Below, one piece after another: positions 18,658-27,732 of a stretch of DNA of 64,000 nucleotides. Source of the stretch: Thiothrix subterranea (GTDB taxonomy: Bacteria; Pseudomonadota; Gammaproteobacteria; Thiotrichales; Thiotrichaceae); contig NZ_CP133217.1 in the NCBI RefSeq assembly GCF_030930995.1, positions 1,471,001 to 1,535,000 of the forward strand, in the 5' to 3' direction. Under the pieces are notes generated by a model that saw only the letters and a program-made list of their open reading frames with translations, searched no databases and was not told the DNA's origin. The stretch's first letter is position 1, and each line of letters opens with the position of its first letter. The translations under genes were made by a program, and so were the position numbers.

Positions 18658-19464
18658 ATGTCTAAAAAACGCGCTATTCCTGTCTTCGAGCACCCCATCA
18701 TCGAAACCCATTGCCATCTGGATTATTTGGAAGGCGATGCGCTGGACGCTGCTTTGCAAGCCGCCCGCGAGGTGAATGTTGAACGTATTATCACCATTGC
18801 GGTTTCCCCCGATAATCTGGAAAAAGTGATGGCGTTGGCGCAGCACTACCCGCAAGTGTGGGGGACGCAGGGCATTCACCCGCACGATGCCAACGATTAC
18901 AGCGATGCGGTGGATGCGCAGATTCGCGCCAATGCTGTGCACGCGAAAATACTGGCGATTGGCGAGATCGGGCTGGATTACCACTACGACTATTCCGATC
19001 GTGCTAAACAGCGCGATGCTTTCGAGCGGCAGTTGCAGATGGCGATTGATCTGAGCTTACCGATTGTGGTGCATACCCGCGAGGCAGATGCGGATATGGA
19101 AGCAATTTTGCGCAATTTCGTCGGGCAAATGCCGCAGCGCGGGGTGATTCATAGCTTTACGTCGGGGCAGGCGTTGGCGGAATATTGCCTTGGCGAAGGT
19201 TTCTGTCTGGGCTTTAACGGCATTAGCACGTTTAAAGCGGCGGACAATGTGCGTGAAATCATCAGCATTACGCCTGTCGAGCAGATTTTGTTTGAAACGG
19301 ATGCGCCGTATTTGACCCCGATTCCGTACCGTGGGCATAAGAATGAGCCGAAGTATTTGCCGTTTATTGCCGAACATGTGGCGGCGGTGAAAGATGTGCC
19401 GTTGGAAACGTTGTTACCGCAGGTGTGGAAGAACAGTGTGGAGGTGTTTTTTGGTGGGGTGTAA
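18658..19464 (+). CDS. TatD-family metal-dependent hydrolase / DNase
   Basis: The 268-residue TIM-barrel protein has the family's metal ligands: THCHLDYL near the N-terminus, GEIGLDYHYD with the bridging glutamate, VVHTREA, IHSFTSG and ETDAPYLTPIPYRGHKNEP. TatD proteins are Mg-dependent 3'-5' exonucleases acting on single-stranded DNA or RNA. It is transcribed alone, diverging from the DUF2189 gene and converging on the amidotransferase gene with a hairpin between them. Confidence 0.92.
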   Translation: MSKKRAIPVFEHPIIETHCHLDYLEGDALDAALQAAREVNVERIITIAVSPDNLEKVMALAQHYPQVWGTQGIHPHDANDYSDAVDAQIRANAVHAKILAIGEIGLDYHYDYSDRAKQRDAFERQLQMAIDLSLPIVVHTREADADMEAILRNFVGQMPQRGVIHSFTSGQALAEYCLGEGFCLGFNGISTFKAADNVREIISITPVEQILFETDAPYLTPIPYRGHKNEPKYLPFIAEHVAAVKDVPLETLLPQVWKNSVEVFFGGV

Positions 19465-19476
19465 GGCATCGAAAGC

Positions 19477-19506
19477 GACGATTCCGCAGTGTATTGCGAA
19501 ATCGTC
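19477..19506. terminator. bidirectional terminator-like hairpin
   Basis: GACGATTCCGCA-GTGTAT-TGCGAAATCGTC forms a 12-bp stem with one mismatch and a 6-nt loop in the short gap between the convergent TatD and amidotransferase genes. Position favours a shared terminator, although T-runs are poor. Confidence 0.5.
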
Positions 19507-19521
19507 GTCAACTATGCAATC

Positions 19522-21297
19522 TTAAAGCCCCTGACTCTGCAACCACATCTCCAACGCCGCCATGTGCCACAGTTTGCTGCCCTGAATCCGCGTCAAATGC
19601 GCTTCGGGGGAAGCCAGCACCTTGTCGATATAGCTACGCTGATACAAACCGCGTTCCCGGCACGCTTGCGAATCCAGCAAATTACGCATCATTTCCAAAA
19701 ACTCACCGCGCACAAACTTCAAGGCAGGCACGGGGAAATACCCCTTAGGGCGGTCAATCACGCTATCCGGCACTAGCTCCCGCGCAATTTGTTTCAGCAC
19801 GTATTTACCGCCGTCACGCAGCTTCAATTCGGTCGGCATTTGCGCCGCCAATTCCACCAGCTCGTGATCGAGGAACGGCACACGCGCTTCCAGCCCCCAC
19901 GCCATCGTCATATTATCCACGCGCTTGACTGGATCGTCGACGATGAAAGTGGTGGTGTCAGCCCGCAATACCGCATCCAGCGTGTCTTCCGCATCGGGTG
20001 ATTCCAGCAATTCGCGCACCAGTTCGCCAGTGTAATCGCGGGTTTGGAATGGGGTTTGCAGCATTTCCGCCATCTCGCGGTGATCGCGGTCGAAATAATA
20101 CGGCGCAAGGCGTTGTAGCATGTCGGGGTGGGTTGAGGCATGAGCTTGCGGATACCAGAAATAGCCGCCGAATACCTCATCTGCGCCTTGCCCCGATTGC
20201 ACCACTTTCACGTGCTTGGACACCTGTTCGGAGAGCAGGTAAAAGCCAATCGCATCTTGCCCGAACATCGGTTCTGCCATATTTGCCACCGCTTCTGGTA
20301 GGCGTGACAGAGTGTGTTCGTTGGGGATGTGGAACTTGTGGTGCTTGGGCTGGAAGCGTTCCACCACCGCGTCGGAGTATTCGTATTCGCTGCCTTTTTC
20401 CTCCGGCTGGTCGTCGAAACCGATAGTGAAGGTGCGGATGTCCTTGATGCCGATTTCAGACAGCAAACCGACTAGCAGGCTCGAATCCAAGCCACCGGAA
20501 AGCAGCACGCCCACGGGTACGTCGGCGATATTGTTGCGGCGGCGCACGGCGGTTTTCAGCGATTCGTGTACCGCATCAATCCATTCCTGTTCGGAACGTG
20601 CTTCGGCGGGGCGACGTGCCACCAGATTCCAGTAACGTTTCAGCTCTTGCCGCCCGTCAGCGTGGATGGTGAGACTGTGCGCGGGTTGCAGCTTGCGGAT
20701 GCCGTTCAGCACGGTGCGCGGCGCAGGCACAACGGCGTGCAGCGAAAACAGGTTGTGGATCGCCAGCGGGTCGAGGCTGGTATCAATCCCCGGCGTGGTC
20801 AGCAAGGCTTGCGTGTTGGAGGCAAAGCGGAAACTTTTACCGTCAGCGGCGTAGTACAGCGGCTTGATGCCCATACGGTCACGCGCCAGGAACAGCGTTT
20901 TCTTGCACATGTCCCAGATAGCGAAGGCGAACATCCCCAGCAAATGCTTGGGCGCGTCTTCGCCCCATTCCGCGTAGGCTTTGAGGATGACTTCGGTATC
21001 GCCTTCCGAGAAGAAATGATGCCCGCGAGCTTTCAGTTCCGCCCGCAATTCGGGGTGGTTGTAGATCGTGCCGTTGAACACCATTGCCAAGCCCGATTCG
21101 ATGTCGACCATCGGCTGGCTGGATTTGTACGACAGGTCGATGATCGCCAAGCGGCGATGCCCAAACATCAAGCCGCCGTCGGAAAAGCTGCCTGCGTGGT
21201 CGGGGCCGCGCTTTTCCAGCTTCGCCATCATGCTGTTGAGGTATTTCAGTTCGGGGAGTTGCCCGTCGAGGCGTAGTTCACCGCAAATGCCGCACAT
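19522..21297 (-). CDS. asparagine synthetase-like amidotransferase, probably N-acetylglutaminylglutamine amidotransferase
   Basis: This 591-residue protein has an N-terminal class II glutaminase domain (Cys2 nucleophile in MCGICGEL, RGPDHAG, GHRRLAIIDL, FNGTIYN) and a synthetase domain with the ATP-PPi loop VGVLLSGGLDSSLLVGLL. The form MCGICGE, NMAEPMFGQDAIGFYLLSEQVSKHVKVVQSGQGADEVFGGY and the overall length resemble the enzyme that makes the osmolyte N-acetylglutaminylglutamine amide (asnO-like) more than housekeeping AsnB. The usual neighbours, an acetyltransferase/ATP-grasp synthetase and a peptidase, are not in this window. The subfamily is therefore inferred from sequence only, and plain asparagine synthetase remains possible. 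Confidence 0.82.
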   Translation of the reverse strand: MCGICGELRLDGQLPELKYLNSMMAKLEKRGPDHAGSFSDGGLMFGHRRLAIIDLSYKSSQPMVDIESGLAMVFNGTIYNHPELRAELKARGHHFFSEGDTEVILKAYAEWGEDAPKHLLGMFAFAIWDMCKKTLFLARDRMGIKPLYYAADGKSFRFASNTQALLTTPGIDTSLDPLAIHNLFSLHAVVPAPRTVLNGIRKLQPAHSLTIHADGRQELKRYWNLVARRPAEARSEQEWIDAVHESLKTAVRRRNNIADVPVGVLLSGGLDSSLLVGLLSEIGIKDIRTFTIGFDDQPEEKGSEYEYSDAVVERFQPKHHKFHIPNEHTLSRLPEAVANMAEPMFGQDAIGFYLLSEQVSKHVKVVQSGQGADEVFGGYFWYPQAHASTHPDMLQRLAPYYFDRDHREMAEMLQTPFQTRDYTGELVRELLESPDAEDTLDAVLRADTTTFIVDDPVKRVDNMTMAWGLEARVPFLDHELVELAAQMPTELKLRDGGKYVLKQIARELVPDSVIDRPKGYFPVPALKFVRGEFLEMMRNLLDSQACRERGLYQRSYIDKVLASPEAHLTRIQGSKLWHMAALEMWLQSQGL

Positions 21298-21313
21298 AGT
21301 GGTATTCCCTAGT

Positions 21314-22441
21314 TCAATTGGTTAAGCGTTTTTGTAATTCATCCTGCAAGCGCTGCATCAGCATTTCCTCCACGGTCTGTGGTGGCGGCTGTTGCATGGG
21401 TTGCTGCGGGGGCAATTGTTGCGGCGCTTGTGCTTGCCCGCTAACACCACGAATATTGAAGGTGTGGGTAAACACTTGCCCCGGCGGTACGGTCAGGGAT
21501 TTGTAGCCATGAAATCCTTGGTAATCAAAGCTGACCACGAATTCTTGTGCGGGCAGGCTGAGTTCGGTGAGCGACACATTATTAACCCGTTCGACCACGG
21601 AGCCATCCAAACGCGCAATGGTGAAATTGACGGGTATCGGTGTGCCGTCATCAGCGGATAACGCAACGACGCGGAGTCTGCCTTGCGCGGCAGAGGGTGC
21701 AGGCGTTGGTGCTGGTCTGACGGGTTCAGGTTGACGGGGTGGGGCAGCAACCGGGGCGGGTGCGGCAGCGACTAGCGCAGGCAGTGGGAATATTTCATTC
21801 ACCACCGCGCCATCCGGGACGTTGATCGTGCGTGACAGGCTGGCGTAACCTTCGGCGCGTACCGTGATTTTGTATTTGCCGGGTTTGAGCGTGAACGCGG
21901 CTTTGTTGGTGTAAGTGGCGTTATCCAGATTTACGCCGTTGGCTTGTTGCACGTAAACATTGGCTTTGATGGGTTTGCCGGTTTCGGTTTGCGCCACAAT
22001 TTCCAGCGTGCCGGTTTTGCCGACGACTGGGGCAGGCGGTGGGGTTGCAGGCTTTGGTGTTTCTGTCGGTTCAGCGATTACCGGGGCGGTATCGGTGTCT
22101 GGCTCATCCGCAAGCGGTTCAGCGGGTTTGGGTGGAGTGCGTGTTGGCGGCGGCTTGGGTGCTTCCACCGTGTCGGTATCCTCCGGTTCGCCAACCAATT
22201 CCACGGTATTGTCTTCTTCTTCCGCTGGGGCGGGTTTGTCGTTCAATGGGCGGGTGAAAATAGTGCTGTCACCGATGGCGTCGGGTGAGGGTAGGTTGGC
22301 ATTGGGCATAACCAGCGGTTGTTCCCAGCCGGAAGCGCTGGGTGGAGCTTCTGCCGGATTGGGGGCAAACAGGCTCTTGATGCCAATCAGGGCGAAGATG
22401 ACCAGCACTGCGCCGATGATCCATTTTGCGATTCCGCTCAT
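21314..22441 (-). CDS. membrane-anchored PEGA-like protein with Pro/Ala-rich linkers
   Basis: This 375-residue protein of unknown function has one N-terminal membrane helix (WIIGAVLVIFALIGIKSLF), then a long Pro/Glu/Thr-rich stretch (about residues 60-145). A PEGA/carboxypeptidase-regulatory-like domain follows (about 146-225, TFTLKPGKYKITVRAEGYASLSRTI type), then another Pro/Ala linker, a second beta-sandwich-like domain (about 250-330) and a Gln/Pro-rich tail. It probably spans the periplasm. It lies 16 nt upstream of the amidotransferase start and may be cotranscribed with it. Confidence 0.7.
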   Translation of the reverse strand: MSGIAKWIIGAVLVIFALIGIKSLFAPNPAEAPPSASGWEQPLVMPNANLPSPDAIGDSTIFTRPLNDKPAPAEEEDNTVELVGEPEDTDTVEAPKPPPTRTPPKPAEPLADEPDTDTAPVIAEPTETPKPATPPPAPVVGKTGTLEIVAQTETGKPIKANVYVQQANGVNLDNATYTNKAAFTLKPGKYKITVRAEGYASLSRTINVPDGAVVNEIFPLPALVAAAPAPVAAPPRQPEPVRPAPTPAPSAAQGRLRVVALSADDGTPIPVNFTIARLDGSVVERVNNVSLTELSLPAQEFVVSFDYQGFHGYKSLTVPPGQVFTHTFNIRGVSGQAQAPQQLPPQQPMQQPPPQTVEEMLMQRLQDELQKRLTN

Positions 22442-22581
22442 GTCGAATTCTCGTTAGTCATATAATAGGCGAAGAATAGCAGAAAGTTTCTGCTTACCCA
22501 TTCCATTGATCGGGCGAAAGGTATTTTACCGCCGCTGGGTTTCCGTGTTACACCTGCTGTTTTGACCGACGGATTGTTATT

Positions 22582-23268
22582 TTGTTACAAGCCAGCCATC
22601 TGCATTATGCCTACCCCGAAGCCGGTCGCGAACACACGGTGCTGCGCGATGTCAGCCTGAGCTTGCAAGCGGGCGAACACGTTGCGCTAGTGGGTAGCAG
22701 CGGTTCGGGCAAGTCTACGCTGTTGAACCTGTTGGGGGGAATTGATACGCCTGCGAGCGGGGAGATTCAACTGACGGGCAAAGTCTTGTCACGCTTACGT
22801 GAACCGGAATTGACGCTGTTTCGCCGTCAACACATCGGGTTTATTTACCAGCAATTTAACCTGATTCCGACGTTGACGGTGGCGGAAAATATTCTGTTGC
22901 CGCTGATGTTACTGGGAGTTGCAGCGGCGGAACAGCAACGCCGTTTGCACCATTGGTTGGCAGCGGTGCAATTGCCGACACGCGGCGCGGCGTTTCCAGA
23001 CCAATTGTCCGGCGGGGAACAGCAGCGCGTGGCGATTGCGCGTGCCTTGATTCATCAACCGGCGTTGGTGTTGGCGGATGAGCCAACCGGCAATCTGGAC
23101 GCGAAAACCGGCGCATTGGTGTTGGATTTGCTGTTTTCACTGGCGGGAGCGGCGCAACAAACCTTGCTGGTAGTAACGCACAGCCGCACGGTGGCAGAAC
23201 GGGCAGGGCGTATTTTGGTGATGCACGATGGACATTTACACACAGGCGAACAGGCAATGGCTTGGTGA
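22582..23268 (+). CDS. ABC transporter ATP-binding protein (LolD/MacB-like)
   Basis: This 228-residue ATPase has all motifs in order: Walker A GSSGSGKSTLLN, Q-loop IYQQFNLIPTLTVAEN, signature LSGGEQQRVAIARAL, Walker B LVLADEPTGNLD and a switch histidine in LLVVTHSRT. The LolD/MacB-type sequence calls for an FtsX-like permease. None is adjacent, and the only one in the window begins at 33524, followed by a CrtC/AttH-like lipoprotein that commonly accompanies such pairs. Separation from its probable partner by about 10 kb suggests an interrupted operon. The start is a TTG at 22582, with no good ATG. Confidence 0.9.
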   Translation: MLQASHLHYAYPEAGREHTVLRDVSLSLQAGEHVALVGSSGSGKSTLLNLLGGIDTPASGEIQLTGKVLSRLREPELTLFRRQHIGFIYQQFNLIPTLTVAENILLPLMLLGVAAAEQQRRLHHWLAAVQLPTRGAAFPDQLSGGEQQRVAIARALIHQPALVLADEPTGNLDAKTGALVLDLLFSLAGAAQQTLLVVTHSRTVAERAGRILVMHDGHLHTGEQAMAW

Positions 23269-23300
23269 TACATCAACGATTCCTTATCCAAATATAGCAA

Positions 23301-23329
23301 CCCCCTAAATGGATAATTCATTTGGGGGG
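23301..23329. terminator. strong inverted repeat between ABC ATPase and regulator genes
   Basis: CCCCCTAAATG-GATAATT-CATTTGGGGGG forms an 11-bp stem with one T-G pair. It lies 33 nt after the ABC ATPase stop and about 70 nt before the STAND regulator. It could end transcription or act as an operator, and the lack of a T-run leaves this open. Confidence 0.5.
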
Positions 23330-23400
23330 TACGCTGTCTTCCTCATGCGCTAATCTCTCATTAATTAAGAGGTAAATACGGCAAGACGAGGGGATTAAGG

Positions 23401-25869
23401 ATGACTACCCACAGTTTCAGGCTTGGCAGCCATCATTACGATGTCATGCAGCAGCAGTTATTTGATCAAGATGGTCAACAATGCGTACTACGTCACCAAT
23501 CATTACTGGTTTTGCATGAGTTAGTTGTTCATGCCAACAAGGTTGTGTCCAAAGATGACTTGTTCACGCAAGTCTGGAAAGGTATCAGTGTCACCGATGA
23601 TTCTTTGGTGCAGTGTGTGGCAGACATCCGCCGTGCCTTGCAGGATGACAAGCATGAAATCCTGAAAACGGTGCCGCGTCGGGGTTATTTGCTGGTAGCA
23701 CATGAATGCGCTGATGCTCCGGCAATTTGCCTGCCCGAAGACATGCTGCCTTTTTTGGGGCGTGGTCAGGAGTTGCAAGACTTGGGTGAAATGCTGGCGA
23801 ATCCGGCTTGCCGCCTGATCTCCATTGTCGGCATCGGTGGTGTTGGTAAGTCCCGTCTTGCCAAGGCAATCGCCAGACAAGTGGCAGAGCAGTTTGCGCA
23901 GGGCATTTGTTTTGTGGAACTGGCAGCGGTGCAGGATGCAGAACTTATCCCCGCCGCTGTTGCCACTGCCGCTGGTATCGCGATTCAGGGGGTACGCGAG
24001 CCGGTTGAGCAATTGCAATCCGCCCTAGCTGCGCGGCAGATGCTGTTGGTGCTGGATAATATCGAGCATTTGCTGCCTGAGGTTGAGATTTGTCAGGCCC
24101 TGTTGGCGGCTAATTCGCATTTGAAAATACTGGTCACGTCACGCTTGCCGACCCGTGTGTACGGTGAGTGGCTGTATCATCTGCACGGCTTCCCCTTGCC
24201 TCTGGACGGTGAATTGACGGGGAGTTGTGCTGCGTTTGATTTGTTCATGCAATCTGCACGCCGGGTGCAGCATGGTTTTTTCCTGAAGGTGGGTGAGCAT
24301 GATGCTGTTCGGGACATTTGCCGGTTGGTCGGGGGAATGCCATTAGGAATTGAAATCGCTGCCAGTTGGGTGCAGCACCTCACGTGCACAGAAATCCTGC
24401 TGGAAATGCGCCGCCACTTGCAAGCCAGTGCCAACAATGATGATGACCCTGATCCAAAACCGTCTGCTTTAGCATCGGTCTTGTGGCAAAGCTGGCAAAT
24501 GCTGACCTCGCGTGAACAACGCATCTTGCACATGTTGGCGCTGTTTCGGGGCAAGTTTACCCGTGAAGCGGCTTCGGCAATCAGTGGGGCGCATCTGGGT
24601 GACTACGCCAGTTTGATTGGCAAATCCATGTTGCGGCGTAATGAAGAGGGAGATTATTCCTTGCATGAGGTGATGCGCCAGTATGCCAGCGACCATCGCC
24701 TTGCCAGCCAGCAACATCCTGCAACTGCCCAGCGGTTTGTCGAATACCATCTGGAGGTGGTTGAGCAGGTGGATGCGGCGATTTTTGGTGGTGAGCAACT
24801 GGTGGGCATTACACGGCTGGAACGGGAGCATGACAATTTTCGGGAATGCTTGAGCTTGTGCAATCCTGAGCATAATCGGCTGGCAGCTATGCCGGAATTG
24901 GGCTTACGCATGGTGGGGGCGTTGGGGATGTTCTGGTTTCTGGCGAATCACTGGAAAGAAGGTTATGGCTGGGCGGAACGCTTCCTTGAGCTTCAGCGTC
25001 ATGAACAGCCTTCGGTGGCGCAGGCGATGGCGTTGTTGACGGCTGGTGGGATTTCCGCGTTGATGGATAAGCACGCGCTTGCCGAACAATACCTGTGCCG
25101 TGGGACGGATATGGCGGGTTATCTGGGCAACCAAGTCCAATCTGCACGGGGTTTGCTGGCGTTGAGTGTGTTGCGTCGCTTGCAAGGGCGCTATGCGGAA
25201 TCCATCGACTGTGGGCAGCAGAGTGTGGCGTTGTTTAAGGCAACAGGTGACGAAGGCGGTTATCAGTTCAATCTGGTTAATATGGGGCATTCGCTGTTGT
25301 GGCTGGAACGCTACGATGAGGCGGTCAAGGCGCTGGAAGAATGCATCCGCTTGAACCACCAGATTGGCATGACCATCAGTATGCCTTACGCCTTGGTCAA
25401 CCTTGGGCGGCTGCATTGGAAACTGGGCGATGGGGTCGCGGCGCGGGCTTATTTGCAACAAAGCATCCAGATGGCTGAACAATTGGGGATATTGCTGTAT
25501 CACGCGCAAGCCTTGTGCAGTTTGGGGTCGATTGAGGTGAGTGAGGGCAATGCCGAGGCTGCGCTTGGTTTTTTCCGGCAAAGCATGAGCGATTACCTGC
25601 ATTTGGGGGATCGGGAAGGGCAGGTCAATGTAATGAAAGGGGTTGGGGTTGCCAAAGCCATGCTTAATGAGTTGGCGTTGGCGTGGCAGTTTATGGTGGT
25701 GGCGGAAGATATGGCGGGGTATTTGAAGATACCGCTGTTGCCGGATAATCAGCCGCTGTTTGAGGCGAGCAAACAGCGGGTTCAGCGGGAATTGAGTCCG
25801 GGGTTGTTGGCGTTGCACCGGAATTTGGGGCGGGTAAATGAGCTTAACACATTACATAATGCGATTTAG
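23401..25869 (+). CDS. STAND-type transcriptional regulator: OmpR-like winged helix, NB-ARC ATPase and TPR repeats
   Basis: This 822-residue protein begins with a Trans_reg_C winged helix (about residues 15-100, with VVSKDDLFTQVWKG and DSLVQCVADIRRAL...TVPRRGYLL). An NTPase follows, with Walker A VGIGGVGKSRLA, Walker B LLVLDNIEHLLP and a GGMPLGIEIAASW motif, then an LHEVMRQYA element. The C-terminal half (about 450-800) is helical and TPR-like. This COG3903-type layout belongs to STAND switches that bind DNA when an unknown signal relieves autoinhibition. There is a good ribosome site (AGGGG). It converges with the AT-rich cassette and might control it or the ABC genes (inference). Confidence 0.85.
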   Translation: MTTHSFRLGSHHYDVMQQQLFDQDGQQCVLRHQSLLVLHELVVHANKVVSKDDLFTQVWKGISVTDDSLVQCVADIRRALQDDKHEILKTVPRRGYLLVAHECADAPAICLPEDMLPFLGRGQELQDLGEMLANPACRLISIVGIGGVGKSRLAKAIARQVAEQFAQGICFVELAAVQDAELIPAAVATAAGIAIQGVREPVEQLQSALAARQMLLVLDNIEHLLPEVEICQALLAANSHLKILVTSRLPTRVYGEWLYHLHGFPLPLDGELTGSCAAFDLFMQSARRVQHGFFLKVGEHDAVRDICRLVGGMPLGIEIAASWVQHLTCTEILLEMRRHLQASANNDDDPDPKPSALASVLWQSWQMLTSREQRILHMLALFRGKFTREAASAISGAHLGDYASLIGKSMLRRNEEGDYSLHEVMRQYASDHRLASQQHPATAQRFVEYHLEVVEQVDAAIFGGEQLVGITRLEREHDNFRECLSLCNPEHNRLAAMPELGLRMVGALGMFWFLANHWKEGYGWAERFLELQRHEQPSVAQAMALLTAGGISALMDKHALAEQYLCRGTDMAGYLGNQVQSARGLLALSVLRRLQGRYAESIDCGQQSVALFKATGDEGGYQFNLVNMGHSLLWLERYDEAVKALEECIRLNHQIGMTISMPYALVNLGRLHWKLGDGVAARAYLQQSIQMAEQLGILLYHAQALCSLGSIEVSEGNAEAALGFFRQSMSDYLHLGDREGQVNVMKGVGVAKAMLNELALAWQFMVVAEDMAGYLKIPLLPDNQPLFEASKQRVQRELSPGLLALHRNLGRVNELNTLHNAI

Positions 25870-25882
25870 ATGCATGAGAATA

Positions 25883-27580
25883 CTAATTATTTGGCTGCCA
25901 CGGAGATAATCCCCCACTTGAATATTGTTGTTCGATACCATTAGGAGAGCGCAATACAACATCACATTTTAAATCATCATTTATTTTTCTGAATTCAAGT
26001 TGGTCTATTTTTTCAGACATTGTGTTTAGGTAATACCATTGCCCTGTAACAGAAGAGCGCACCCACCATGTCACACCAGTTGCCATAAACTCATCTGGTT
26101 GACCATCACCAGTAAGATCACAATTAGCAATCTCCCGCAAAGGATTTGTATTGAAAATATTATTACTTCGCACATCGATAGGGTTCTTGATATTATCACC
26201 CCATCCTCCACACTCTCCATTTTGCTCAATAGAGTCATTGCTACTAGCAAAAATATTGTTATCAACTATTGCCTTACCAACAGGATTGCCTCGAATCTTT
26301 ATTGCAGGCCCATTAGTATAGGTAATTGTATTTCGCTCAATAATGAGGTTTTCACCAGCTTTTCCACAGAGCCAATTGCTATCTGTATACCATTCATTCT
26401 GATCGCCATGCATATCAATTTGGTGTGTGTGCCAGCAAGGCCCGAATATACCCTCCCTGCAATGCCTTCCTCCACTAGGAAGCACTAAGTTTTCACGTAA
26501 TACATATCCTGAATAATCAATTTTATTACCAGCACGGCTCCCTCCTGCAATAGCGTGTCTATTTCCATCAAAAACATTCTTAGTAATTAATGCATATGCA
26601 CCGCCACCTATATTAACTCCATAGCCATAACCATTGCCATGTTTGTTGTCATGAATAAAGTTTTTCGTGATATGAATCGCATTCATGTTTGAAGCATTTA
26701 AATAGCCTTTTTCATCGTTCTCTTGATTATCAGATATTCCAATTGCTGCTCCACTCCAATGATATATCTCCATATTAGATACTTCAATATTGGTAATACT
26801 AGCTATGCCTTGTGGATGAATGGCAATACCACGTTCTTTACTGCCATCACCCCATCGATCTAAGCTTTTTGTTGGACCTTCAAGGCGAAATCCTGATATA
26901 AGTACATTGTTTCCAGTAATATTAAATACAGGATCATAATAGCTTCTAGCCTTAGTGATAAATATCCGGGAGCCGAGAATGTGTGGAGTGCGGACACATG
27001 CAGGTGACGCTATGAGTGACGTATTAGAACCAATCACAACTGTAGATTGGTTTGTTAGATCAATATCAACATCACATAGTTCTATGATTTTTTTCTCACT
27101 GCTAGGATTCTTTAAAGCATTAACCAATGCAGATGCTGGGTCATTTGTGGTTTTATCTATTATTATGTTTGCTTGATAATTGACATCAACTTTGGCAAGT
27201 AGTTCAGATTGCTGATATATACCAAGATTGTTCCCACCCAATGTGAATTTGTATATCGATGTTGCAGAGGGTGTAATCACTTGGCTGCCACTTTGATCTA
27301 CAAATTTTCCATTTAATGCGAAGCGCACATGATTTGTACAATGAGTGGGCATATCAACAGTCCAAGTTAAAGTAGCCGATTGACCAAAATTAATTTTTTC
27401 TGGTGAAACAGTGAATTCGGCTGATGCTTCGTCCAAACATGAATTTCTATTTATAAGAGAGCCTTCCGGTCGGTCAGGCAATCCGTCACCATCCCTGTCA
27501 GGCCAAGCAGATTTTGTCTCTATCGATAAAAAGAATAGTGAACACAATGTTAATATTAAAGAAAGTTTTTTTATAAGCAT
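25883..27580 (-). CDS. secreted right-handed parallel beta-helix protein
   Basis: This 565-residue protein has a signal peptide (hydrophobic LSLILTLCSLFFLSIET), then a DRDGDGLPDR calcium-binding-like motif, then an Ig-like segment (about 50-130). The long repetitive part (about 190-460, NVLISGFRLEGP, ITNIEVSNMEIYHWSG, IHITKNFIHDN, ALITKNVFDGN, LIIERNTITYTNGPAIKIRGN, AIVDNNIF) is typical of pectate-lyase-like beta-helix proteins. A CDLTGDGQPDEF motif lies near the end. No lyase active site can be assigned. DNA here is far more AT-rich than neighbouring genes, suggesting transfer. A strong ribosome site AAGGAG lies 9 nt before the ATG. Confidence 0.8.
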   Translation of the reverse strand: MLIKKLSLILTLCSLFFLSIETKSAWPDRDGDGLPDRPEGSLINRNSCLDEASAEFTVSPEKINFGQSATLTWTVDMPTHCTNHVRFALNGKFVDQSGSQVITPSATSIYKFTLGGNNLGIYQQSELLAKVDVNYQANIIIDKTTNDPASALVNALKNPSSEKKIIELCDVDIDLTNQSTVVIGSNTSLIASPACVRTPHILGSRIFITKARSYYDPVFNITGNNVLISGFRLEGPTKSLDRWGDGSKERGIAIHPQGIASITNIEVSNMEIYHWSGAAIGISDNQENDEKGYLNASNMNAIHITKNFIHDNKHGNGYGYGVNIGGGAYALITKNVFDGNRHAIAGGSRAGNKIDYSGYVLRENLVLPSGGRHCREGIFGPCWHTHQIDMHGDQNEWYTDSNWLCGKAGENLIIERNTITYTNGPAIKIRGNPVGKAIVDNNIFASSNDSIEQNGECGGWGDNIKNPIDVRSNNIFNTNPLREIANCDLTGDGQPDEFMATGVTWWVRSSVTGQWYYLNTMSEKIDQLEFRKINDDLKCDVVLRSPNGIEQQYSSGGLSPWQPNN

Positions 27581-27732
27581 AAAATATAACTCCTTAGCTT
27601 TTTAGGTGATTCTTTTCTATGTTATTTTCTAGGAAATCATGGCTGTCTAGCTTGTTTGAGCGGGAAAGTTTAATTAAATGACCACATGGTAATTAGAAAT
27701 GCCACATTTGTGAACTGGATTATTGCGATTGA

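Noticed and set aside
24904..25818. 304-codon antisense ORF across the STAND regulator gene
   Set aside because: It reads as Arg/Gln/His-rich sequence without family features, and is the shadow of a strong coding gene.
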